9,406 nt of DNA from Sphingomonadales bacterium (GCA_004292705.1 RDXA01000186.1:1-9406); one strand, 5' to 3'. Shown: positions 1 through 7,120, counted from the first letter of the stretch. The notes: generated from the sequence alone by a model not told the origin. Numbers and translations: made by a program.

Positions 1-524
1 AGACTTTCGCAGTCGTGCCGGAAGATCCCAAGCTCGCCGGCGGGCTCGAATTTGCGACCTATGCCAATGCCGTCGCGGCCGAGATGCAGGAGTTGGGCTA
101 TGCCCGCGCCGCATCGCCCGAAAGCGCCGACATGCTGGTGCGCTTCGATTACCGCGTCGATAACGGGCGCGAAAAGGTGCGCACCGATTTCAATGGTGCG
201 GGGTTTGGTCCGTGGGGTCGGTGGGGCGGCTGGGGCGGCGGCTTCGGCGCGTGGGGCTTCGGCTTCAACGACCCGTTCTTCGGCGGGCCGGAGGTGCGCA
301 GCTTCACCGTCTACACCAGCGCGATCGACCTCAAGATCGACCGGCGCGCCGATGGGCAGCGCCTGTTTGAAGGCAAGGCGGAAGCTGTCTCGCGCTCCAA
401 CCGCCTGCCGCGCCTGGTGCCAAGCCTTGTCGACGCGCTGTTCACCGATTTCCCCGGCAGCTCGGGCGAAACCGTGCGGATCACCATCCGCGACGACGAA
501 AAGACCGTGCGCCCCGCCAATTGA
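1..524 (+). CDS. DUF4136-type envelope protein, 3' part (5' end outside window)
   Basis: The reading frame is open from the left edge (T-F-A-V precedes the GTG at 15) and stops at TGA 522-524, so the true start and any lipoprotein signal peptide lie outside the window. About 173 residues are visible. The pattern fits DUF4136: an N-terminal part with L-x-F-x-T-Y and a helix, a 'SADMLVRFDY' strand, then 'FTVYTSAIDLKIDRR' and 'RLFEGKAEAVSRSN' strands, and a C-terminal helix ending in 'LFTDFPG'. Proteins of this family are usually small secreted or lipid-anchored envelope proteins of unknown role. Between strands lies a Gly/Trp/Phe-rich loop (DNA 195-287). The gene converges on dut and ends at the terminator at 567-598. 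Family assignment rests on pattern memory, so it is moderately sure; no enzymatic role is implied. Confidence 0.7.
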   Translation, partial: TFAVVPEDPKLAGGLEFATYANAVAAEMQELGYARAASPESADMLVRFDYRVDNGREKVRTDFNGAGFGPWGRWGGWGGGFGAWGFGFNDPFFGGPEVRSFTVYTSAIDLKIDRRADGQRLFEGKAEAVSRSNRLPRLVPSLVDALFTDFPGSSGETVRITIRDDEKTVRPAN

Positions 525-566
525 TGGTGTAAGGCGGACGCCAAGAGACCCTTGGACGGGAACAAG

Positions 567-598
567 AAGGCGGCGCAGGGGATCGCGCCGCCTTTTTT
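567..598 (+). terminator. Rho-independent terminator after the DUF4136 gene
   Basis: A perfect 10-bp stem, AAGGCGGCGC (567-576) with GCGCCGCCTT (585-594), has an 8-nt loop and a run of six T (593-598). It sits 42 nt past the DUF4136 stop and 19 nt past the dut stop on the other strand. On the minus strand the hairpin is followed only by CTTCTTGTT, so it may stop dut transcripts weakly. A shared, mainly rightward terminator between convergent genes is the simplest reading. Confidence 0.9.
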
Positions 599-617
599 GT
601 TGCCTGCGATCCGCAAC

Positions 618-1070
618 CTAAAGCTTGGCGTGCCCCCCGGTCGAGCCGAAGCCACCCGCGCCCCGCTCGGTCGCATCCAGTTCCGCGACCTCGTCCCACG
701 CCGCCTGCACCACCGGTGCCAGCACCAACTGGGCCACGCGGTCGCCGCGCTGAACGGCGAAGGGTTCGGCGCCGAGATTGATCAGGATCACCTTCAGCTC
801 GCCGCGATAGTCGCTGTCGATCGTGCCGGGAGTGTTGGGCACGGTGATCCCGTGCTTGAGCGCGAGGCCGGAACGCGGGCGCACCTGGATTTCGTAGCCT
901 TCGGGGATCGCCAGCGCGAGGCCGGTCGCCACCGCATGGCGCGCACCGGGGAGGATCGTCACATCCTCAGCGCTCACCACATCCATCCCCGCCGCGCCGG
1001 ACGTGGCGTAGGCGGGCAACGGCAGACCTGCACCGTGGGGCAGGCGCTTCACTGATACCGGAATGCTCAC
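618..1070 (-). CDS. dut: dUTP diphosphatase (dUTPase)
   Basis: Hydrolyses dUTP to dUMP and pyrophosphate, keeping uracil out of DNA and supplying dUMP for thymidylate synthesis; the family is a cytosolic homotrimer. The 150 residues match the usual length, and all five dUTPase motifs are visible: I 'AAGMDVVSA' (26-34), II 'PRSGLA' (65-70), III 'NTPGTIDSDYRGE' (79-91) with the presumed catalytic Asp85, IV 'GDRVAQLV' (109-116), and V 'RGAGGFGSTG' (136-145) with the Phe that stacks on uracil. The start is GTG at 1070, sharing a 4-nt GTGA overlap with the coaBC stop and preceded by GGAAG at 7-nt spacing (plus-strand 1078-1082), so translation is probably coupled to coaBC. It is the last gene of the leftward block. 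The coaBC-dut pairing is common in proteobacteria. Confidence 0.97.
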   Translation of the reverse strand: MSIPVSVKRLPHGAGLPLPAYATSGAAGMDVVSAEDVTILPGARHAVATGLALAIPEGYEIQVRPRSGLALKHGITVPNTPGTIDSDYRGELKVILINLGAEPFAVQRGDRVAQLVLAPVVQAAWDEVAELDATERGAGGFGSTGGHAKL

Positions 1071-2740
1071 TCGGCTGCTTCCGCCCGCAAGGACACCGCG
1101 ATCCGCTCGACCAGCGCCATCGCGACTGCCGCCTTGGGCATTTCATCAAGGGTCTCCACCCCGTCGCCGCTGACGATGGTGACACGGTTCCTGTCTCCGC
1201 CCATCACATCACCGGAGACATCATTGGCGATGATCCAGTCGGCCCCCTTGCGCTTGCGTTTGGCCACGGCGTTTTCAAGCACACGGTCGGTCTCGGCAGC
1301 GAAGCCGATCACCAGTCCGGGCCGCCGCGGCGCGGTTGCCACATTGGTGAGAATGTCGGGGTTCTCGACCAGCATCAGCGCCGGGGGCGCATCGCCGCGC
1401 TTCTTGATCTTCTGCCCACGGTAATCCTTGGGCCGCCAGTCGGCGACCGCAGCAACCATCACCGCGACATCGGCAGGCAGCGCGCGCTTGACTGCTTCGG
1501 CCATGTCAGCCGCGCTTTCAACATCGATCCGGCTCACACCCGCCGGGGTCTTGAGCGACACAGGGCCAGCCACAAGCGTCACGCGAGCGCCCAGTGCCGC
1601 CGCCGCAGCAGCAATGGCAAAACCCTGCTTTCCGCTCGAACGGTTGGCGATATAGCGCACCGGATCAATCGCTTCCCAAGTCGGGCCGGCGGTAACCAGC
1701 ACATGACGTCCGGCGAGCGGACGATGCGTGGGAGCAACGCCGAAATCCGCGCCGTCCGGCACCTCGCCAAAGACGTTCTCGATCTCCTCGGGCACCGCAG
1801 GCGCCTGCTGTTCAGGCGGGGCCTTGCGCGGATCGACCAGATGGTTGACCGCACCGGCATCGACCGACGGCGCCGCATTGGCTCTGCCCTTCTTCGCCAG
1901 AAGCGGGCCGCCAAGGTCGGGGGCAAAATCGGGGGCAGGCTCTTCCGGCAGCGGTTGCTCCTCGCCCTCAAGGGCGGGAAGATCTGCGTAATCGGCCTCG
2001 ATCTCGGCGTGGCTGCGCTTGGCGGTCGACCGCGGGATAATGCGCGACAGGAACCCTCCAATGCCTTCGGGCATGGCGGCAGCGCCGTCATCCTCTTCCT
2101 CGGGCTCCAGCGCCTCGACCGGGAATACGGGCGCGGCCGGCACTGGCTGAGACGCGGGCACAGCTATTCCGAAATGCGCAGCGATCGCGCGCCAGATCGC
2201 CTCGGGTTCGGGCAGGCGGCCATAGCCAAACTCGCCGCAAGCCATCGGGCCTTCATCAGGATGAAGAACGTTTACGCCTGCCGCCTTGAGCAGAGCGATA
2301 TTGCGCTGCGTCGCTTCGTGCTCCCACATCCGCACGTTCATGGCAGGCACCGCCATCACCGGTTTGTCGGTGGCAAGAATCAGCGTGGTGGCAAGATCAT
2401 CGGCAATCCCGTTGGCCATCTTGGCGAGTAGATCGGCGGTCGCCGGGCAGACCACCACGAGATCAGCCTCGCGGGAGAGCTGGATATGGCCCATCTCTGC
2501 CTCGTTCTTGAGATCGAAGAGATTGGTGTAGACCTGATTTTCCGACAGCGCTGCGAGCGCCATCGGGGTGACAAACTGCTGGCCGCCCTTGGTGACAACG
2601 CAGGTGACATCGCCGCTGATCCCATTGGCCCCTTTGCGGATCAGGCGCACCAGTTCGCAGGCCTTGTAGGCTGCAATGCCGCCGCCCACGACCAGCAGGA
2701 TGCGCAGGTGTTGGCCCACTGCCGCCTCCTCAACACTCAT
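1067..2740 (-). CDS. coaBC: Bifunctional phosphopantothenoylcysteine decarboxylase / phosphopantothenate-cysteine ligase, with long linker
   Basis: Catalyses two steps of coenzyme A synthesis: CTP-dependent joining of cysteine to 4'-phosphopantothenate (CoaB), then FMN-dependent decarboxylation to 4'-phosphopantetheine (CoaC). I chose ATG 2740 (557 aa) because AAAGG lies 10 nt upstream and it matches the family N-terminus. In-frame ATGs at 2782 and 2800 (577 aa) lack a clear ribosome site. Using numbering from 2800: the CoaC flavoprotein domain (about 31-210) has 'GGGIAAYK', active-site His105 in 'GHIQL', 'PATADL', 'PAMN' (152-155) and 'ACG' with Cys188. The CoaB domain (about 361-577) has 'AGPTWEAIDPVRYIANRSSG', 'KIKK', 'ENPDIL', 'FAAET' and 'ANDVS'. 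Oddity: about 150 acidic, Pro/Ala-rich residues (211-360) separate the domains, where E. coli Dfp (about 406 aa) has fewer than 15. Both domains look intact. Confidence 0.95.
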   Translation of the reverse strand: MSVEEAAVGQHLRILLVVGGGIAAYKACELVRLIRKGANGISGDVTCVVTKGGQQFVTPMALAALSENQVYTNLFDLKNEAEMGHIQLSREADLVVVCPATADLLAKMANGIADDLATTLILATDKPVMAVPAMNVRMWEHEATQRNIALLKAAGVNVLHPDEGPMACGEFGYGRLPEPEAIWRAIAAHFGIAVPASQPVPAAPVFPVEALEPEEEDDGAAAMPEGIGGFLSRIIPRSTAKRSHAEIEADYADLPALEGEEQPLPEEPAPDFAPDLGGPLLAKKGRANAAPSVDAGAVNHLVDPRKAPPEQQAPAVPEEIENVFGEVPDGADFGVAPTHRPLAGRHVLVTAGPTWEAIDPVRYIANRSSGKQGFAIAAAAAALGARVTLVAGPVSLKTPAGVSRIDVESAADMAEAVKRALPADVAVMVAAVADWRPKDYRGQKIKKRGDAPPALMLVENPDILTNVATAPRRPGLVIGFAAETDRVLENAVAKRKRKGADWIIANDVSGDVMGGDRNRVTIVSGDGVETLDEMPKAAVAMALVERIAVSLRAEAAE

Positions 2741-2812
2741 CTTGCTATCGCCTTTCGCGCCTCGCCCCGGGGTGTCAGACATAGTCCAAGCGACACCCAT
2801 CGCAAAGCTTGG

Positions 2813-3928
2813 TTAAGTTTGCCTTGCAACGCGCAAAGCCAGTTCGGCAATCCCGCGCGGGGAAAAGGCGAGGCCCAGAGCATAGGCGGGCAAGGCCAGC
2901 TGCGCCCAGTAGTAATTCTCGGGCCGGGCGAACAGCGCCATCGCGGTGGCGAGCCCCGCGAACCACACGACGGCAAACAGCCCAATCCTTCCACCCAGAC
3001 CTGCCCAGCCCATCAGCGGCAGGATCGCGAGCGGGGCGGCCACGGCTGCGGGGAGGAACCGCAGTCCGGTCAGCTTCGCCAGCGCCGCGAGCGGGAGGCC
3101 GAAACCGCTATGCGCGCTCCACCCTTGCGAAACGAGATCGCCGTTCTGGCGGCCAGCCTCGACGGCAAGGAAATGCAGACCCATTACGCCTGCCGACACC
3201 GCCAGCAGCGCTGCTACACTGGCTGCCTCGCGCCATCGCCGCGCGGCCAGCGCAACTGCCAGCCAGACCAGCACGAAAGAGGCTGCCAGTTCGCGCACCG
3301 CCAAAGCCGCGCCTGCGGCCAGCAATGCGGGCCACCAGCGTTCCGGACGATAAAGCAGCAGCGAAAGCGTCAGCAGCAGGCCGGCGATAAAATCATGATC
3401 ATACCCCGCCAACGGCGACAGGGCCGCCCCTCCACCGAGAATCAGCAAAAGGCTCGCTGCAAGCCGCTCGGTCAGGGTGGCGAAAGGGACGGCGCGACCG
3501 TTCAACACCGCAAGGCCCACCGCCGCCACCATGATCGCGAGCACGCGCACACCGCTCGCCCCGACAACCGCTTGCACCCATGCCAGCGTCGGCAGGCGCA
3601 CTGCGACGAAAGGCCGGGTCGGATAGTTGCTGGCGCGCTGTTCGGCGAGGGCGGCGGCGTAATAGCCCTCGCCCCCTGCCACACGCGCGTGGATGCGGGC
3701 ATAGAGCGCCATGTCGCCCCCGGCTCTTGTGGGCAAGGATGGTGCAGCAACAGCGGGCGAGCCGACAGGCAGACGCGGGGTCTCGCCTGCGGAGGGTAAT
3801 GCCAGCACGCTCGTTATCATCGCCGCAGCCAGCAGCGCCAGGATCAGCGCCGCCGCCCAGCGCGGCAGAAACGGAAACGGGCGGCCCAGCGCCTCCCAGC
3901 GGTCGAGCCAGCCGGAGGCGGGGATCAT
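2813..3928 (-). CDS. Polytopic inner-membrane protein, possible GT-C-type glycosyltransferase
   Basis: I do not recognise a named family. The start is ATG 3928, which overlaps the ubiB stop as ATGA; the open frame runs upstream to 4003 but only inside ubiB. The 371-residue product has a first hydrophobic helix (about 24-44), a hydrophilic, presumably periplasmic segment (about 45-112), and then roughly eight hydrophobic segments (about 113-142, 155-172, 178-193, 198-229, 235-252, 292-309, 313-333, 338-355). The first loop holds 'GGDMALYARIH', 'GYYAAALAEQR' and 'YPTRPFVAVRLPTLAW'. Near the end is 'ARPENYYWAQLALPAYALGL'. An acidic residue (Asp72) after the first helix, the 'YP-RPF-R-P' stretch and a late Tyr/Trp-rich helix resemble PMT/ArnT/Rgt-like GT-C enzymes that use lipid-linked sugars; this is inference. 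It lies inside the ubi-coa operon and is translationally coupled to ubiB. A transporter or a membrane protein of unknown role cannot be excluded. Confidence 0.75.
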   Translation of the reverse strand: MIPASGWLDRWEALGRPFPFLPRWAAALILALLAAAMITSVLALPSAGETPRLPVGSPAVAAPSLPTRAGGDMALYARIHARVAGGEGYYAAALAEQRASNYPTRPFVAVRLPTLAWVQAVVGASGVRVLAIMVAAVGLAVLNGRAVPFATLTERLAASLLLILGGGAALSPLAGYDHDFIAGLLLTLSLLLYRPERWWPALLAAGAALAVRELAASFVLVWLAVALAARRWREAASVAALLAVSAGVMGLHFLAVEAGRQNGDLVSQGWSAHSGFGLPLAALAKLTGLRFLPAAVAAPLAILPLMGWAGLGGRIGLFAVVWFAGLATAMALFARPENYYWAQLALPAYALGLAFSPRGIAELALRVARQT

Positions 3929-5427
3929 CCGATCCAGCCGAGCGCCATTGCCCCCCACACCGCGCCCGCCCCGGCCAGCCCGGCCACGATGTAGCCCAAC
4001 CACCCGCGCCCCTCACGCTTGTCGGTGATGAGCGGGATTTCCGGCAACGGCGGCGGTTCGGGCGCGCCGCCCTTGGGCGGGAACATCTCCTCGACCCGGC
4101 GGATCAGGCCCGGCAGGCGCAACAGGGTTTCGGCATCCTGCTTCAGCCGGTCCGCCAGCGCCGCTTCCGGCCCCAGCTCGTCCCGGATCCAGCTGCGCAC
4201 ATAGGGCGCGGCGGTGTCCCACATGTTGATATCGGGATTGAGCTGCGTGGCGATGCCTTCGACCATCACCATGGTCTTTTGCAGCAGCAGCAGGTGCGGC
4301 TGGGTCTGCATGTCGAAATCGCGGGTAATCGCGAACAGCCCGTCGAGCATCTGGCCGACAGAGAGTTCCTTCACCGGCTTGCCGCGCATCGGCTCGCCGA
4401 CCGCGCGCAGGGCCGTCGCGAATTCACCGACCGAGTGGTAGGAGGGCACATATTGCGCCTCGAAATGGATTTCGGCGACGCGCTGGTAATTGCCGGTAGT
4501 GAGGCCGTAGAGGATTTCCGCGAGCCACTGCCGCGCGCGCCGATCGATCCGGCCCATGATCCCGAAATCGATCGCGACGATCGTGCCGTCATCCTCCACG
4601 AACAGGTTGCCCTGATGCATGTCGGCATGGAAGAATCCGGCGCTGATCGCCTGGGTGAGGAAGCTGATGACGAGGCGTTCGGACAGTGAGGCGAAATCAT
4701 GTCCCCGCGCCCGCAGTTCATCGACGCGGCTGATCTTGACTGCCGGGATGCGATAGCCCGGCACACCTGCCATCTGTTCGGCGAGTTCACTGGCCGAGGC
4801 GGCCTCGCGCCGCAGATCGAGCTCGGAATTGGTCCAGCGCTTGAAGTTGGCGATGGTGAGGCGGGGACGCAGGCGCGAGAACTCCCCGCCCATCGCTTCG
4901 ACATGGGCAGCGGCCCATTCATAGGTGGTGATGTCCCGCGCGAATTTCTCGCGGATGCCGGGGCGCAGCACCTTGATCGCGACCTTGCGCCCATCGGTGG
5001 TGATGCCTTTGTGCACCTGCGCGATCGAGGCAGCGCCGACAGGGTTGGGGTCAACCTCGGCAAACAGCTTCTCGACCGGCTGTCCGAAGCTCGATTCAAT
5101 CGCCGCCTTGATCTGCGCAAACGGCACTGGCGGCAAGCTGTCCTGCAGGCTCAGGAGATTGTTCGCCGCTTCCTCGCCCACCAGATCGGGACGGGTGGCG
5201 AGGCTTTGGCCCAGCTTGATCGCCGCCGGGCCGATGGCGCGGAAAGCACCCGCGTAGTCACGCGGGCCATTCTTGCCCGTGAGCGTGGCGAGCCGCGCGA
5301 GGCGCACGAGCTGGCGTAGGGCGGCAGGCGCGTTGGGATCATTCTCGATCCCCACCAGCGCGCGGCGGCGCGCCAGCGTCACGCCCCAGCGGGCGAGGCG
5401 GATCAGGTGAACGGCAGAGGAGGTCAC
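3925..5427 (-). CDS. ubiB: Ubiquinone biosynthesis atypical kinase/ATPase UbiB, with apparent internal deletion
   Basis: UbiB/COQ8 proteins are membrane-bound, protein-kinase-like ATPases needed for aerobic ubiquinone synthesis. Landmarks: the KxGQ motif 'KLGQ' (71-74), the Ala-rich loop 'GAASIAQVH' (131-139) that replaces the kinase glycine loop, Lys152 in 'VAIKV', Glu208 in 'RREAAS', the catalytic loop 'HADMHQGN' (267-274), 'DFG' (287-289), and a hydrophobic C-terminal tail (475-500). The start is GTG 5427, 4 nt after the ubiE stop, with GGAAG 10 nt upstream. The stop overlaps the next gene's start (ATGA). Oddity: compared with E. coli UbiB as I remember it, residues V230 and K231 are joined directly where about 18 residues (the strand plus the 'MER/MEW..G' hinge) are expected. 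All other motifs and the frame are intact, and the total is 500 aa. Family assignment is certain; activity is in doubt. Confidence 0.95.
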   Translation of the reverse strand: MTSSAVHLIRLARWGVTLARRRALVGIENDPNAPAALRQLVRLARLATLTGKNGPRDYAGAFRAIGPAAIKLGQSLATRPDLVGEEAANNLLSLQDSLPPVPFAQIKAAIESSFGQPVEKLFAEVDPNPVGAASIAQVHKGITTDGRKVAIKVLRPGIREKFARDITTYEWAAAHVEAMGGEFSRLRPRLTIANFKRWTNSELDLRREAASASELAEQMAGVPGYRIPAVKISRVDELRARGHDFASLSERLVISFLTQAISAGFFHADMHQGNLFVEDDGTIVAIDFGIMGRIDRRARQWLAEILYGLTTGNYQRVAEIHFEAQYVPSYHSVGEFATALRAVGEPMRGKPVKELSVGQMLDGLFAITRDFDMQTQPHLLLLQKTMVMVEGIATQLNPDINMWDTAAPYVRSWIRDELGPEAALADRLKQDAETLLRLPGLIRRVEEMFPPKGGAPEPPPLPEIPLITDKREGRGWLGYIVAGLAGAGAVWGAMALGWIG

Positions 5428-5431
5428 GCGG

Positions 5432-6187
5432 CTAGATCTTCCACCCCGAATGGATCGCCACCAGCCCGCCCATGATCGGTTCGACCTTGGTGTTGGCGAA
5501 ACCGGCAGCGCGGATCATCTGTTCGAAGGCGGGCATCGGGGGGAACTTGCGGATCGACTCGGCGAGATAGCGATAGGAATCCGCGTCCCCCGCAATCGCC
5601 TGCCCCATGCGCGGCAGGAGGTGTTCGGAGTAGATGTCGTAAGCCTCTCTCAGCCCCGACCATTCGACGGTCGAGAATTCGAGGCAGAAGAACCGCCCGC
5701 CGGGACGCAGCACCCGCAGCGCCTCGGACAAGGCACGGTCGATGTGGGTGACGTTCCGGATGCCGAAAGCGATGGTGTAGGCATCGAAGCTGTTGCTGGC
5801 GAAGCTCACGCTTTCCGCATTCTGGCAGGTGAAGACGAGGCTGCCGTCCTCCTCGCTGAACCCGCGTTCGAGCGCGCGCTCGGCGCCAACGTCGAGCATG
5901 TCCTGATTGATGTCGGCAACCGTGATATGCGCGCCCCTCGCCGCCATGCGGAAGGCGATGTCGCCGGTGCCGCCGGCCATGTCGAGGATCTGCTCGCCCG
6001 GCTGCGGCTTGACCCGCTTGACGAAGCGGTCCTTCCACAAGCGGTGCATCCCGCCCGACATGGCATCGTTCATGATGTCGTACTTGCGGGCGACGCTGGA
6101 GAAGACCTCGCCGACCTTGCGGGTCTTTTCCTGCGGGGAGACCTGCTGGTAGCCGAACGAGACGGTTTCGTCAGTGCTTTCACTCAT
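5432..6187 (-). CDS. ubiE: Ubiquinone/menaquinone C-methyltransferase UbiE (COQ5 family)
   Basis: SAM-dependent methyltransferase that methylates the quinone ring carbon (demethylubiquinol to the methoxy-methyl form; also demethylmenaquinol where present). The 251 residues match the family. Visible motifs: family signature 1 'YDIMNDAMSGGMHRLWKD' (36-53), SAM motif I 'DMAGGTGD' (69-76), acidic Asp92 ending strand 2 ('VADIN'), 'QNAES' (122-126), 'FGIRNV' (141-146), signature 2 'RVLRPGGRFFCLEFS' (158-172), and the C-terminal 'GGLVAIHSGWK' (240-250). ATG 6187 is preceded by AGGGAA at 6-nt spacing, a good ribosome site. It is the first gene of the leftward operon (ubiE-ubiB-membrane gene-coaBC-dut), and its promoter must lie in or beyond the short spacer shared with mutM. 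No anomalies seen. Confidence 0.97.
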   Translation of the reverse strand: MSESTDETVSFGYQQVSPQEKTRKVGEVFSSVARKYDIMNDAMSGGMHRLWKDRFVKRVKPQPGEQILDMAGGTGDIAFRMAARGAHITVADINQDMLDVGAERALERGFSEEDGSLVFTCQNAESVSFASNSFDAYTIAFGIRNVTHIDRALSEALRVLRPGGRFFCLEFSTVEWSGLREAYDIYSEHLLPRMGQAIAGDADSYRYLAESIRKFPPMPAFEQMIRAAGFANTKVEPIMGGLVAIHSGWKI

Positions 6188-6244
6188 GCCGCGTTCCCTA
6201 GAGGGAATTGCTGCGAAGGCAAAGAGTGATACAGGCTCAACCCC
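6188..6244. promoter_or_regulatory. Divergent spacer between ubiE and mutM with a small dyad
   Basis: These 57 bp must hold, or adjoin, the start signals of both directions. TTCCCT (6194-6199) and AGGGAA (6202-6207) form a 6-bp inverted repeat with a 2-bp centre. On the minus strand the first arm is the ubiE ribosome site. A poor rightward promoter candidate is TTGCTG (6208-6213), 16 bp, TACAGG (6230-6235). No convincing leftward -10 box is seen, and mutM has no clear Shine-Dalgarno sequence. Confidence 0.4.
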
Positions 6245-7060
6245 ATGCCTGAATTACCCGAAGTCGAAACCACCGTGCGCGGCCTCGCGCGCTTCCTTGA
6301 AGGCAAGCGGATCACGCGCGTCACGCTGAACCGGCCCGATCTGCGCCGTCCCTTCCCCGCCGATCTGGTGCAGGTGATGACCGGGGCGACCGTCACGGCG
6401 CTGTCGCGCCGCGCAAAGTATGGGATGATGCATCTCGACCGCGGGGCGACGATGATCTTCCACCTCGGCATGAGCGGGCGCTGGCGGATCGATCCGGAGG
6501 TGCCCGACACCCATGATCACCTGCTTCTGGAAACCGCCAGCCACCGCTTTGCCTTGTGCGATCCGCGCCGCTTCGGCTCGGTCGATCTGGTGGAGACCGG
6601 CGCACTGGATCACTGGCCGCAATTCGCAGCCCTCGGCCCGGAGCCGCTCGGCCCGGGGCTGACAGCGGCGCATCTGAAGGTGGCGCTGGCGGGCAAGACG
6701 CAATCGATCAAGCTCTGCCTGCTCGATCAGCGGATCGTGGCGGGCCTCGGCAATATCTATGTGTGCGAAGCGCTGTGGCGGGCCGGGATCCGGCCGACCA
6801 AGCCCGCGGGCAAGGTAACGGGCCCGCAGCTTGCCCGGCTGGTGCCCGCCATCGTCGCCGTGCTCGAAGCCTCGATCCGCGACGGCGGCTCCACCTTGCG
6901 CGACTATGCCCGGCCCGATGGCGAGCTGGGCTATTTCGCCAGCAGCTTCGATGTCTATGGTCGGACGGACGAACCCTGCCGCCGCGACGATGGCGGCATC
7001 ATCCAGCGCATCGCGCAGGGCGGGCGCAGCACATGGTATTGCCCGATCTGCCAGAAGTAA
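6245..7060 (+). CDS. mutM: Formamidopyrimidine-DNA glycosylase (Fpg/MutM)
   Basis: Removes 8-oxoguanine and formamidopyrimidines from oxidised DNA and nicks the strand by beta,delta-elimination. The 271 residues match the family. The N-terminus 'MPELPEVET' supplies the catalytic Pro (residue 1 after Met removal) and Glu. Also visible are the conserved Lys58 in 'RRAKYG', 'FHLGMSGRW' (72-80), 'DPRRFG' (106-111), the helix-two-turn-helix motif around 'AGLGNIYVCEALW' (166-178), and the C-terminal zinc-finger region 'VYGR....PC' to 'RSTWYCPICQK' (237-271). Oddity: the usual C-x2-C-x16-C-x2-C pattern reads C245-x3-D249-x16-C266-x2-C269, so one Zn ligand is Asp or missing. The finger Arg261 is kept. 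The gene opens the rightward group mutM-rpsT-dnaA and diverges from ubiE. Start ATG 6245 is fixed by the invariant MPELPE. Confidence 0.97.
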   Translation: MPELPEVETTVRGLARFLEGKRITRVTLNRPDLRRPFPADLVQVMTGATVTALSRRAKYGMMHLDRGATMIFHLGMSGRWRIDPEVPDTHDHLLLETASHRFALCDPRRFGSVDLVETGALDHWPQFAALGPEPLGPGLTAAHLKVALAGKTQSIKLCLLDQRIVAGLGNIYVCEALWRAGIRPTKPAGKVTGPQLARLVPAIVAVLEASIRDGGSTLRDYARPDGELGYFASSFDVYGRTDEPCRRDDGGIIQRIAQGGRSTWYCPICQK

Positions 7061-7091
7061 CCCCGCGCCACGCCGCCATTTCAGGGAATCG

Positions 7092-7120
7092 TTGACCTCA
7101 GGGGCAGTTCTGACTATGCG
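7092..7120 (+). promoter_or_regulatory. Candidate sigma70-type promoter for rpsT
   Basis: TTGACC (7092-7097) is followed after exactly 17 bp by TATGCG (7115-7120). The -35 matches 5 of 6 consensus bases and the -10 only 3 of 6. It lies just after the mutM stop and would give an rpsT leader of about 105 nt. Placement is sensible, but the -10 is weak. Confidence 0.4.

Noticed and set aside
2486..3799. Open frame of 437 codons on the plus strand
   Set aside because: It lies entirely opposite coaBC and the membrane gene, has no recognisable family, and shows Arg/Gln-rich composition typical of antisense frames in GC-rich DNA. The same applies to 3580-4689 and 4699-5319 (+), opposite ubiB.
3929..4003. 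Longer start for the membrane protein at 4003
   Set aside because: It lies inside ubiB, gives a Gly/Arg-rich tail with no signal features, and the ATGA overlap at 3928 is the typical coupled start.
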